Origin: Aplidium turbinatum
Taxonomy: Eukaryota; Chordata; Ascidiacea; Aplousobranchia; Polyclinidae
Length of the DNA: 64,000 bases
Assembly: GCA_918807975.1 (NCBI GenBank)
Contig: OU964921.1
Coordinates: 37,474,498-37,538,497, forward strand
Direction of reading: 5' to 3'
The position numbers and the translations under genes are program-made. This document shows positions 1-12,100 of this stretch, one piece after another. A model generated the notes under the pieces. The model was not told the origin of the DNA, made no database searches, and was given only the letters and a program-made list of their open reading frames with translations. The first letter of the stretch is position 1; each line of letters opens with the position of its first letter.

Positions 1-22
1 TTTGCGTTTTGACTATGTTTAG

Positions 23-188
23 ATACGTTATTACTGCGAAGGATTCTGGGCCATCTCCTCTCAAAGCAAGATCTTTGGTAACCTTCAACGTCATGGATGA
101 GAATGACAACTCACCGATTTTTTCCAATAAACTTTCAGACGTATTTGTCCGTGAAAATACTACACAAAAACGTATTGCCACCATCAAG
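23..188 (+). CDS. Cadherin exon 1 of window
   Basis: Acceptor AG at 21-22, donor gt at 189. The first base completes a codon split with an upstream exon. It encodes the last strands of one EC (TAKDSGPSP), linker MDENDNSPIF and the first strand of the next EC with REN. Exits in phase 0. Confidence 0.9.
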
Positions 189-3100
189 GTAATGTATAGC
201 AACGATTATAATAATGGTATTGTTATAAGGTGTCGCTCTACAACTGCTAAGGTCGTTTCGCGACAAGGCTCATGTTTAGTATCGTATCAGAGTTGCGATG
301 TCGCCACATTATTACCCGATTTATCCTCACTGAGTTATGTAAAAAGCACACACTCGGTATCCTTTTTTCTTTGGTGCGACCCGACTTGGAATCGATCCCA
401 GACCCACCAGCACTAGAGCCGACGACGGTAACCACTCGGCCACTGAGCTGGTGTCCATCGCATCTTTGCCGATGCATCTATTCTTTCATTGCTGAATGCG
501 GCGCATGGACCAAATTTGGTGTCATGTTTACGTTACAAGTCTTTGGTATGACCCTACAGGGTATCGAACATCGCAGTTACCGACCCAGGGGCGGCACTCG
601 ATCCACTTAGCAAGCTACCACCACACACTAAAATGATAATAAAGGCAATTTATGAGAATTTTGTATGTGTGATGTCCATCAGTCCATGAGCTTATTACTG
701 CACACGGTGGTTTAGTTACTTTAAGTTATTAGACAAGTCCACTCATAATTAAGGCTGTTGAGTCGGAATCGCGAAGTTGGAGTTGGTCCTTTGACCTTTC
801 AAAATTAAGGAACCAGGGTCGAGCATTTTTGACTCCAGTTCTACAGTCGTGATCGTAATATCCTTCGCAGACACCGCAATCAAACATCAGCTTAACAAAG
901 TTCAGCAAATTTGCTATTCAGTTTTATGTTTTGATATTTTTGTCATTATTTTTGTTTGTGGGACTAAGATAAATTACAATAAGATTTCTTCCCATGAGAA
1001 AATGTTACGTTTTAACAAGATTTCTTTAGGCAACGGATGCTGATTCTTATCCGAATAATCTCATTTCTTATTCCTTGTCGGGAAAGCCTATGAGCAGACA
1101 TTTCTCTCTAGATACAGAAGACGGAGTAGGATTTCTAAACTTAGACGGTAATTGCTGAGCTACAATTTATACTAGTAGTCAACTGATATAGCTGGGCTAC
1201 TACTGATCTATATTGTAAGTAGTTTTTTATTTTAAATATTAACATTTTAAATGATGGTTTGGTCTTTGAGTTTTAGAAAATTGTCATTCTTAAAATAAAA
1301 TATTTAATAAGCCACTAGGAAATTTACGCTCTGTGTACCATTTCAGAACCTTTAGACTATGAGTCAATTGAAGGGGGCTCCTTTGACCTGACAATAACCG
1401 CGATCGATTCCGGTTTCTTGCTCACGAGTACAAGTCTTAAGATTAATGTGGAGGATATGAATGATCATACACCGACATTTGAACAGATATCAAATGTTAC
1501 TGTGAGAGAGGTAAAACTATTTTTTAAAGAGTTGTAAAACCTAAAGTTATTTTTTCAGCCTCTTGTTATCCCCCCTGTACATCCCGCCGGGGCGGGCCAC
1601 CGCAGTCCTACGGGGCCAATGCCTTTAGACCTCTAATGGTGTTCACACGGTTTTAGATATTTTCTTACAAATAAGTATGTAATTTTAACTATTATAATCT
1701 TACTTAGCAGTGATTCGTCATTTCGACCCCTTTTCTAGTTACACTACTCATAACTTACAAACTATTATATACATAGGAGCAAAATGGTTGGAACACCTGG
1801 TTAATTTAATCAAAAAATAAAGAGCTCAAAATGTAGATACCAAACTCATGTTCAGCAAACAAACGTTTCGAAAACTATTCTGTCTTCATCTTCAGTGTTA
1901 TAACTTCATATTCAACTAAAGAGCACTTATTATAACTATTAACTTGTCAAAGTAAATGACAGCATTTTAGAAATCAAATGTTAGAAACATAGTCACAGCA
2001 GTCTATTGCAAACTTTGGCCTAACCTATTACTTTTCTTAGCTTTTGTTCTATGTTATAAAATTACTGTAAAAATATCTGAAAATAAGCTTTGAAAAAGTA
2101 TGAGTGAGGTGATTTAATTATTCTGATTCTTTTATGGGTGAACGACTGAACGTGTTATATGATTGTTCGCTTCATCATGTGGCGATTTCAGAATATCGGC
2201 GGGGGCATGCTTGTTTCATCCATTCGTGCTGACGATCTTGATTCGGGAAAAAACGGCGAAGTCAGTTATTACGTCACAAGCGGCCAAGAGCGTTTCGGTA
2301 AGAATCATCCCAAACAGCCAAATCCGTCATTTTTATATTGATTCAACGTCTGATCAATGTCAAAATGACGGATTTTGCTGTCTGGATCCCTCCAAATCGA
2401 TTTACAGCTTGATACATCAGTTGAGAATTCAACCTGGCTGTGGTCTGACTTTCAACTCACTACCTTCCAAAATCACATCATGAGAAGCATGACCAACAAA
2501 AGGTTACTTGATCACACAAAAATAGAAGATCTTCTAACTATGACAAAACTACATCCAATTGCAGCAATAATAAAATCAAAAGTTTTAAAACTGTTTGGCC
2601 ACACTAAAAGATCGCAATTCGGAATCAGCAAAGTTTGCACAGAAGGCAAAGTAGAAGGAAAAAGAAAACGTGGCAGACAACCAAAACGATGGCAAGACAA
2701 CATCCAATCATGGATCGGACTCAACTTGACGACACTGTGCGAGCCGGCTCAAAATCGCCACTCTTGGAAGCAAATAAGCCATGTTGATGCGCAATCTGCC
2801 GCAGGCGGAGATAACGACTGATGATGATGTGGTCTGAATTTGAGAATAAACGAATTCATTTTATCCTTTCAAGACAAAGTATTTCAACTGAGCGAGCTCA
2901 CTGGAGACATCACAACGAAGCCGGGAACGTCACCAGATTATGAAGATATTTCACTTTTTGAAATTGTCGTCACTGCTCAAGATGGTGGAATCCCTTCTCT
3001 GTCGGTAAGCAAAGAGCTAAGACCACTAAAACATTGTCTTTGATATGTGTTCTGTTTCAAACTTAAAGTTTATCAATTTAAAACCGAATTTTGCAACTAC

Positions 3101-6100
3101 CGTTTTAGATTTAACTTTGTGTCATGTCATTCGCCAGGATAATTTTCTTTTAATTATATTGGTTTGTTTTCTTGTGATAGCGAACTTGACTTGCTTTTAA
3201 TAAGCGTCGTAGCAACATTAATATGTCAAAGTTAATGAGACAAACTCATTAACTTTAGGATAGATTAATGACATGTATTGCTTGCACAAAGTGATTCATT
3301 GATTAGACTTCCAGAAGAAAAAACTAATTTTTCTTTCTTTTCTTTTGATAGCGAGAAGTTCTGTAGGCCTACCACATTTCATATTTTCTTTTGATCTTAA
3401 AAATAACTTTTGTTCATCCAGGTGTCGCAGTCTTTGCAAATAAGCGTCATTGACGTGAACGACAATGCACCTGCTTTCGACAAGACCGTCTACGAAGCAA
3501 CTGTGGACGAAAATACGCGATTACGCGATTTTCGCGTGACAGCCACCGACGACGACAAAGGTTTCAATGGCGCTGTTAGATATTTTATAACCAATGGTGA
3601 GTCCACATTTTGGTGCCAGCTTATATGAAAAGTTCCACACAATAGCTTTTTTGCTTTTTTGGGAAAGTTGACATCCATGCTTCATCTTTTTTTGGCATAA
3701 ATTTCGGCACATTGGCAATAGTTGGCGTTAGTTAGTCAAGTTTCATCTGCCGAATTCACATGATTTTTTGTTTTATTTTTTGTTAAAAATACAATTCTGA
3801 TTAAGCTAGATCCCTGTTTTGGCTTGCAATACAACTATAGAAAATACAAAAAAATAAAACCTTGTGATAACCATCTGATTAAAGCTGGAAGTTCTTATGG
3901 CCAAAAGGGATGGTTTGAAGCTACCTTTGGTCTTGCTTTAAACGAAAAAAAAAAACCATAAAACTTGAAAGTATTTTTATTCTAAAATCTGCTAAAAATG
4001 TGCACGAATGAAGAAGTTTTTGAATATAAGTGTTCTGTCGATTTTTATTCGGTTGCGTTGCATGTTTTGTAGGAAATACTGGAAACGTTTTTGACATTCA
4101 TGACGTCACCGGCTACGTCACAAACAGAAGGAATTTAGATTACGAACAGCTCGGGCCGAAAATTGAACTTGAAGTAACAGCGGAAGATAGGGGAATGCCA
4201 AAGCGGAGTTCGACTGCTCAAGTGAATATAATCGATTACTATCTTTACTGTATGTGCAACATCGAATTGGATACAGTAGCGGATTTAGGAAGTGGGGCGA
4301 TTCCTCCCTCCCCTAAAATATTAAAATTAATCTTATTCACGGTGTATTTGAAAAATCAGATTAATCTAGATCTACAAATCATTGTGGTTTGTTAAAGCCC
4401 CCCCCCCCCCCCCTAAAACTACTTGCTTGATCCGCTTCTGTCTGGACAGGCACTTTTTCGCATATCAAGAATGTGTAGAAGTGTCTGTCTTGCGAACCAG
4501 CACCACAGCTTCGCAGTTGTTACTACATGATATGGTGATATCTTGTCTGTAAATATGGTTCGCCATTCTTGAATGACTAGAAACACAGTTTATTTTAGAC
4601 CAAACCTTGCACGACGAACTGTCAAAATTCCCTGATGTAATGACGACTTTAAGCTAGACCTGAGCGTTCTATGATTCTTGCTCAGAATAATTATTTTCAA
4701 ATTGGTTCTTGCTCAGAATACTTATTTTCAAATTGGTTCTTGCTCAGAATAATTATTTTCAGTTGGTTCTTGCTCAGAATAATTATTTGGAAAGAAGCTG
4801 TGTTTTCCTAAAAATTATTACTTGATTTATTTCTGACTAATCTGCAATCTGTCGGTGGGATCGCGCAACGGACAGGGCGTTAACTTTCCAATTATACAAA
4901 CCTGGTTCGACTCCGGCTTAGGTTGTTGAAAATACCGCTCACCTTTACCTAGGGTGTGATAAATTGGGTGGGCATAATTGCTGCAAGAAAGGCGGCCGAG
5001 AAAAAGGAACTGGCCACCCTACTCTCCTTAGTGCCGAAGGCTTAGAACATTGAGAATGTTATTTTCTCATACTTTTTTAAATCTGCAACAAAGTGTTACT
5101 ATTGCTAGATTTTGTATCAAAGTCCTGAATTTCTTATCTGGTGAGAGAGGGGGTTAAACAATTTTTATTTGTGAATTATTAAGTATCTTTGTAGTTGCAG
5201 TAAGCATTCAGCATCATCACTCCTTTCAGATTGTGATAAACATAGTTGATGTGAACGACAATGCGCCAGTCTTTCAAGGATCTTCCATCAGTTTCCGTGT
5301 AATGGAAAATACAGTGGGCTCCACTGTGGGGCCTGTTGCAGCCAGTGATGCTGATAGTGGGAGAAACGGAAGAATTGTTTATTCAATAACAGAAGGCAAT
5401 GTTGAAGGTGGGTTGTTGTCGTCCTATCTTGTGGTTATTATGTAGCTTTCTAACGACAATGCAAATATGGAATATCTTTGACCCTTTAAAATTTATAAAA
5501 ACAGGTTTCTTGATCTAATTATCATACGCCATTGTGTCATGCAGCCTACTATTCTTCCGAGAAAACGCGTTGAATGCAAACGTTGTGCTTCAAAAGTACA
5601 GAACTTTAAGTATAACCAATCAAACACACAAAATTTTCACTCCTATGAGCATGAAGAGTTGATTTTTAGGACGCTTTAGCATCTCTCCTCTGGAGGGGGA
5701 ACTGCGGGTCACCAACAGTATAGAGCTGGACAGAGAAGAACAAGAGATGTATAACCTGACCGTTCGTGCCACAGATTCTGGGTCTGACCTTCTCACCACT
5801 ACGGTAGGCCTACTATCTGCCGCAAGTTTGGCTAGCTAGTGCCTTATTTACTGTACAATGTACATGTTTCATAGAATCAATACGTGTAGTTTAATCTAAC
5901 ATGTTTGGAGAAATCAAAAACTTGCTTAGACCTAATCGTTTAATTTTGGTCAACTAGATTTAGAAGTAGGCTATCAAAGTCCCAAGTGTTCTCATGGGAG
6001 TTTTGGAAAAAAATTCCCACGATATTCAAGCACTGTCTGATATGTCCCTAATACAATAAATATAGGCTACTGGGTACAAATCGTTTTAATTTTTGCTCCA

Positions 6101-9100
6101 TCTATTGAAGATTGTTGTAACTGTCATGGTGGAAGACATGAATGACAACTTGCCAGAGTTTATTGATCTACGAAAAGAATTGAGTTACCCAGAGAACAAA
6201 ATCGGCTTGGCCATTTACCGACTATCGGCGAACGACAGAGACCACGGCAGCTTCGGGGAGATCGAATATTCAATAGACAATGACGACGGGACGTTTGTTG
6301 TGCACCCCCAGGTTAGATGTTGTGCACCCTCAGGTTAGATGTTGTGCACCCTCAGGTTAGATGTTGTGCAGTTTCTTGTTGTCAGTCTGTAGGAGGTGAT
6401 GAATTAACTAAAATGACTTTTTTTTGTATGACTTAAAATTCCTTTCTTCGGATTTCTTTTATTTCTCGAATTAAGTGTCTAAGTGAAAAGATTCGATTTA
6501 TTCTTAAACAAAAATTTAGTTTAGGGCGCTTTTTCTTTATAACATATTATATGCAGGTCGATAGGCATACAATCACGTTATCAAATCTAAAGCTTGCCTT
6601 TCTGCTCTTTTACAGAGGCATTGTCATGTGTAGCAATAAAACGTACTTGCTGCTTTTAGACAGGGGTCATTGATCTTGTCAAGTCATTGGACCGTGAAGT
6701 TATTGACAAATACACTTTGCGGGTGACTGCAAGGGACAATCCAAGAAGTTCAAGAGATTCTAGAAGCGCGAAAGCGTCTTTGGTGGTTGGTGACCTGAAT
6801 TTTCTGTCAGAAATGTTTTTTGTAGCTTTAGTCTGTTTCATAGTTTTATCCAATTAATGCATTATAATTATGTGAGCTTGTACTTTGGGATATTTGTGAA
6901 TGTTTTAGCCTATATGAACGTAAAATAAGATAAATTTTATTTTGTGATTTATCTAGCTTTTATAGATCTATTTCTAGAACGCCATCCAAGAATATTAGCT
7001 GAGAACATATTTTCCATCTTCGCACAAAATTTACAGTTTGTAGCCTAATTGTCACTCATAACAATTCGATGAAAAAAATCCACTAATTTTGTACTATCAA
7101 TCATTCAGCTGACTGTCGATGACCTAAACGATGAAAAACCAAAGTTTGTTGGTTCGACCCCATACCATGCTTCAATACCTGAAAACTCCCCTCCAGGAAG
7201 TCCACTGGTGTTTACAGTAAGTTACACACAGAGATGGGCGTGATCTTGATCTTGAAGATCACTTTTTTTTTGGTGATCTTGATCTAAGATCACTTTTTTT
7301 TGTGTGATCTTGATCTTGAAGAACAATAAGATCAAGATCACTTTAAAATTGAATTTTACTTCTTAGATGGAGGCATTTTTTTAGAACTCGTACTGTACTA
7401 AGAAGTTAGTGGCAACTACTAACATTAAGCCACTGTTAATATGATATGTGCCCAACAAAAGACGATTTAAAGTCTCCATCTAATTTGGTCAGTGTTGCCA
7501 TTTCAAAATTGAAAAAGTTTTCTGTGTTGGTCATAATAAAGAAGTCAACTTCCGTGTACTTTATGTTGACGCATAATAAAAAATGATTTAATTTTGTTCA
7601 CAATTTCCAAGTGCGAATTTTAAAGAAATGTTTGCTTTCTTTGACCCAATTTTAGATGTTTCAAAAGTCTAGAATGGCGGTGTTAAAAAATCTGGATTCT
7701 AGCAAACTTTGGTCATGTAAAGTGGTTTATTGCAGCAAATCAACCAGACCAAGACTTGTTTAGGGTCTGAGTATGGAGCGGTTTGTCGGACCGCAAACCT
7801 CTGAACTTTTTTGATAGCAGACAACAGTATCAATGTTACCAGATGGGTAAATGGTGCCATAAACATTGACATAATACAGTAAAAGTTAAAACTACTTCAT
7901 AACACGAATAAAAACTCCCACATGAACCAGACAAAAATTTGGTAAAAAAGATGCTGTTCAAAGTTTATTTTTATTTATTTATTGTAAATAAAAAAGTATA
8001 AAACTAATTGCAAATTTTGCGACTTTTTCGAAACTACTGTAATTAACCTCGGCTTTGGGTGTGACGTTGCGATTCTACGCAAACTACGTCAACAATTGAT
8101 AGGCCTAATAGCAACAGTCACTAACTTATTACAATTCTTAGGTCAGCGATCGAGTAGTTAAAAGTAAAAGTTAGCAATACCAACTATATACCTTTACCCA
8201 GGTTGCTCATAGTAATTAATTTTTGCAACATCATTGATCAAAAACTTCATTTTTTTTCAAGTAGCCCATGAAGTAGCCTACACAAAAAGTGATCTTGAAA
8301 GTGATCTTGATCTTCAAGATCACGATCTTGATCTTGAAGATCACATAGTTTGGTAATCTTGATCTTGATCTTCAAGATCACCTATTTTTGGTGATCTTGA
8401 TCTTCAAGATCACCAATACTGGTGATCTTGCCCATCTCTGGTTTAACATCAATAGGTTTACCTAGCCCGGCCTAGAAGTATCATTGCTAAGCCAGCAAAT
8501 TAATACGTTCTTTGACGTTGAAGTGTACAGTTCAAAAAAGTAGGCTACTGATCTGTTGTTTGAGTGTTTGACCTATTAAAGGAGGTTATGATTTAACAGC
8601 AGTCAACAACGTAGTGCACGTATGCAAAATTCACAAGTTTTTCTCCGTTAGCAACGAAACTGTTTACAATATTAAGCTGAGCTCTTAAAGCTGATATGGT
8701 ACTTCGCAATGCACAAAGTTTTGTTCCAGTTTCCAATGCTACTCAATACTTGCTTTTTGCTTTGTGAAAGTATTTTTAACGTTTGCTATTTGCATTGTTG
8801 CTTGGTATCATTTGTTGAGATTTAGACGCAAGGTTTTATCTTTTTGGCCACATCATGAATATACTTATTTCTCCAGTCTGATCCCATTCTTGCTTTTGAT
8901 GCTGATGAAGGAGAGAACGCAGTTGTGACGTATACCATTGAAGGAAAGTTGTCGTCGTATTTTTCTATCAATCCCGAAAGTGGAGTTTTGCACACAACAA
9001 CAAGTCTTGGTAAGTAGACTATTGTAATCTAGTTCAGGCTTAATATGACATAAAAAACAATCAGCAAAACAAACTAATAAGAATAGCCTACTTTAAAGCT

Positions 9101-12100
9101 AAAGACCAATAAACTAGGGTGACCAATATTTTCTTTACCAAAAACAAGACACGTTTGTAATATCTAATATTTATATAGAATACAGCTACCTACATGCTGT
9201 TCTCCATCGTCTCTATACTGCACACGAAAAATAAGAGCACAACATTGTAGTTAAACTCTATGCTTTTTTAAATTAATAAATTTTATTAACAAAAAAATAA
9301 ACCAGACAAAAGGTTAGGTTATTATACGATTTAATTGCCCACTTTAGTCTATAAAAATTTGGCCGTTTTCTTAATTTGTTTTTATCGTTGGCCTATGTGC
9401 TTTTAAAAATATCATAAAAGTTGTTCTATGTTGTATGAATGGAATCACACACAGTGTTTTTTTTTAAGGTGTTTTGGGGGACCGAAACGGTCCCCCAAAT
9501 TTCTCGAGCGGTTTCCCAAAATTTGGACTTGCAACTACAGTAGAAAAGTAATGGTTGTTTCTCGCTATGTCTTGTCGATAATACGAATATAGCCTACGAT
9601 CAATAGTTCACGTCCGGAAAAAAGAATAAGTGGAGGTACAGCTAACAGCTGAATCAAAGAGTTATTCACAAAAGAAGTGCACCTTCGATACTTGTCAATG
9701 TTTATTTCTGATTTATGGCGTATAATGATCAGTTTTTACGTGTGGAAACATAACAAGCAGAAGCTAACAAGCACACTTTGTTTGATTGTGCAGCAAACTT
9801 GTTTGGCGGTTGTGTTGGGCGGGCTGTTTGGTCACTGGCACAATCATTTAAGCTGTGCCTTGTCGAATAATTCATTTTATGTTGCGTTGATTGTATGTAG
9901 TTATGGCTATTTTTTGGTATTTAAATGAAACACTTGCGGTCTCTTAAAACTACTTAGCGGTCACCCAAACCAAACCTTAAAAAAAAACCTGATCACACAC
10001 TAGCGCTAATATAGGCTACTATAACTAGCATCATCGAATAACGGTTCAGTAGAGTGAAAAGCGTAAATAATTTTATCGCTGTGATGTCATATTACATTGT
10101 AAGAAGTCTGCGATAACTTTTATTACGCAGTTAAGTGATAGGAGTTGGAAGTGGTCTGATGATTAAGCGGTCCTCTAACTAGATATTGCTATCTGGAGAG
10201 CTGTTCTTCAAAGTTGTCTTTAAAAAGCTTAAGTTTGGTTAGTTTTTTTACCAATCTCGCACTCACAGACCGGGAATCATTGAGTGAGGGTACCATCGAC
10301 CTGACACTGCGGGCTTCAGATGTCGGTGGGCTCTCTTCTGAAACGGTTGTCATGGTCACCGTCACTGACGTGAACGACAATGCGCCAAGATTTAAGTCAC
10401 GCCGACTGGAGAACGTCATTCTTGAAACTGCTCAACCGGGTCACGTGGCCGCACGCATGACTGCATCTGATCCTGATCAAGGTTTGAACGGTCAAATTTT
10501 CTACCGAATCCGAAGTGGAGCTTATGATAAATTTGCCATCAATCCTGACACGGGTAAGTTTAAACGGACAACTGATAATTGCAGTAACATCTAAACTAGC
10601 TGATTTTCTCTACCGACAGAGTGCCCTATAGGAGATTTTCGATCTAAGCTAAGTCTGACTACTGAATGTTCTTTTCTGTGTCCCAACGAAAGAAGTTGTC
10701 GAGAGGTGAAATGATTTGTTACTCATAAAAAAGGAGTTTCACTAACTACGGTACTACACCATATAAGCCAGTGTGAATGTGTTCATAGGGATTGTAGATC
10801 ATAGGGATGCGAAACTTCATCCGCTTTTGGCTTATCCGCAACACTAGAAGGGTTACGTTTTTTTGTAATTTACAAAATATTTTACTTTTTATGGGTTATA
10901 TAAGAAGAGTGAAGTTGGTTTTAAAGTAATTTAAGGTTTTTAGTTGAAAGCAAGCCAGCAGTAAAGCGTAAAAAAATTGTCAAATTGGCAATTGACCCTT
11001 CTAATGTTGTAGGAACAACGGAGTTGCGCGTCCCGTAATGTACCGTCCCTAATGTGTTCAGTTCACTTCAGTCCATGTGAATTTAAAATGTTATCGTTCG
11101 TTCACAGGAGGAGGGGGTCCAAGGTGTACATACTTTCAGACTCGAACCCAGAATAATATTAGGGGCCCAAAATTATTCCAAAGGGCTCAAAAAATGATAA
11201 ACAAACATCATATTCTGTTCCCAAACAAAACTTCGTTCCTAAACTCTTCATCAAATTTTCCGATAATTTAGCTGATGATCCACTGGGATGCACGGTGTGA
11301 CAAAACATTTTAAATAAAGTAAACAATATCACACCAAATCAGAAAAGTCGGTTTATTTAAATACAGAGCTTTCGCCACACAAGTGTGGCTTCATCAGTAT
11401 AAACTTATTCAAATAGAGTTGCATGGACAGACGTACCGTCTTCAGGGCTTCTCAAACTTTTTTGTTCTGCGACCCCATTTTGAAAAATATATTTCTATGC
11501 GACCCCATTTATGTATTTATTTATTTACATCAGACTCAACATGGTCCATTTTACAATCAAACATAAAATGTAGAAACAAAGCAGATACTCAACTCCGAAG
11601 AGCTGAGTTGCATTGTACCACATACAAAGATTGATAGTAACAGTCTGTTGGCATTATTTCATAAATTTATTGATTGGAAAACAAGTTACATCGTGTTACA
11701 AACTGGTATAATTTTTTACGAATGAGAGCTTGAAAAGTTGTGGTATTGTTATCAACGAATGCAGAGGTGATGCTGCGTCGTCTCTGCAGATTAAACAACA
11801 TTCTGCAACAATTATTGTATCCAACACGTAAGCGATTATTACTGGATGAAAGATAGTTGCACCATAGTTGACAGCTGGCATAAAAGGCATACAATAGGAA
11901 CGAAACAACACATTTTTAACAGCAATCGAACATTTGGAAAACCTTGCTTTTAACATGTTTCCAGCACAATACAACGACCGTAATTGCCGTTTCGTGTCTT
12001 CATCATCGGATAGCAAGTCGTTAATTATTACTCCTAAATATTTCACTAGGTCTCAAAGCAGATACGTTTTTCATTTAAATATATGATCGGATTAAAGTCA

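Noticed and set aside
4397-4412. Run of C bases as a possible G-quadruplex
   Set aside because: A single homopolymer run near a minisatellite; no spaced G-tracts. The same applies to runs at 33241 and 59885.
9677-9928. 83-codon ORF with hydrophobic stretches
   Set aside because: Inside a 540-bp non-autonomous hAT; no relation to transposase.
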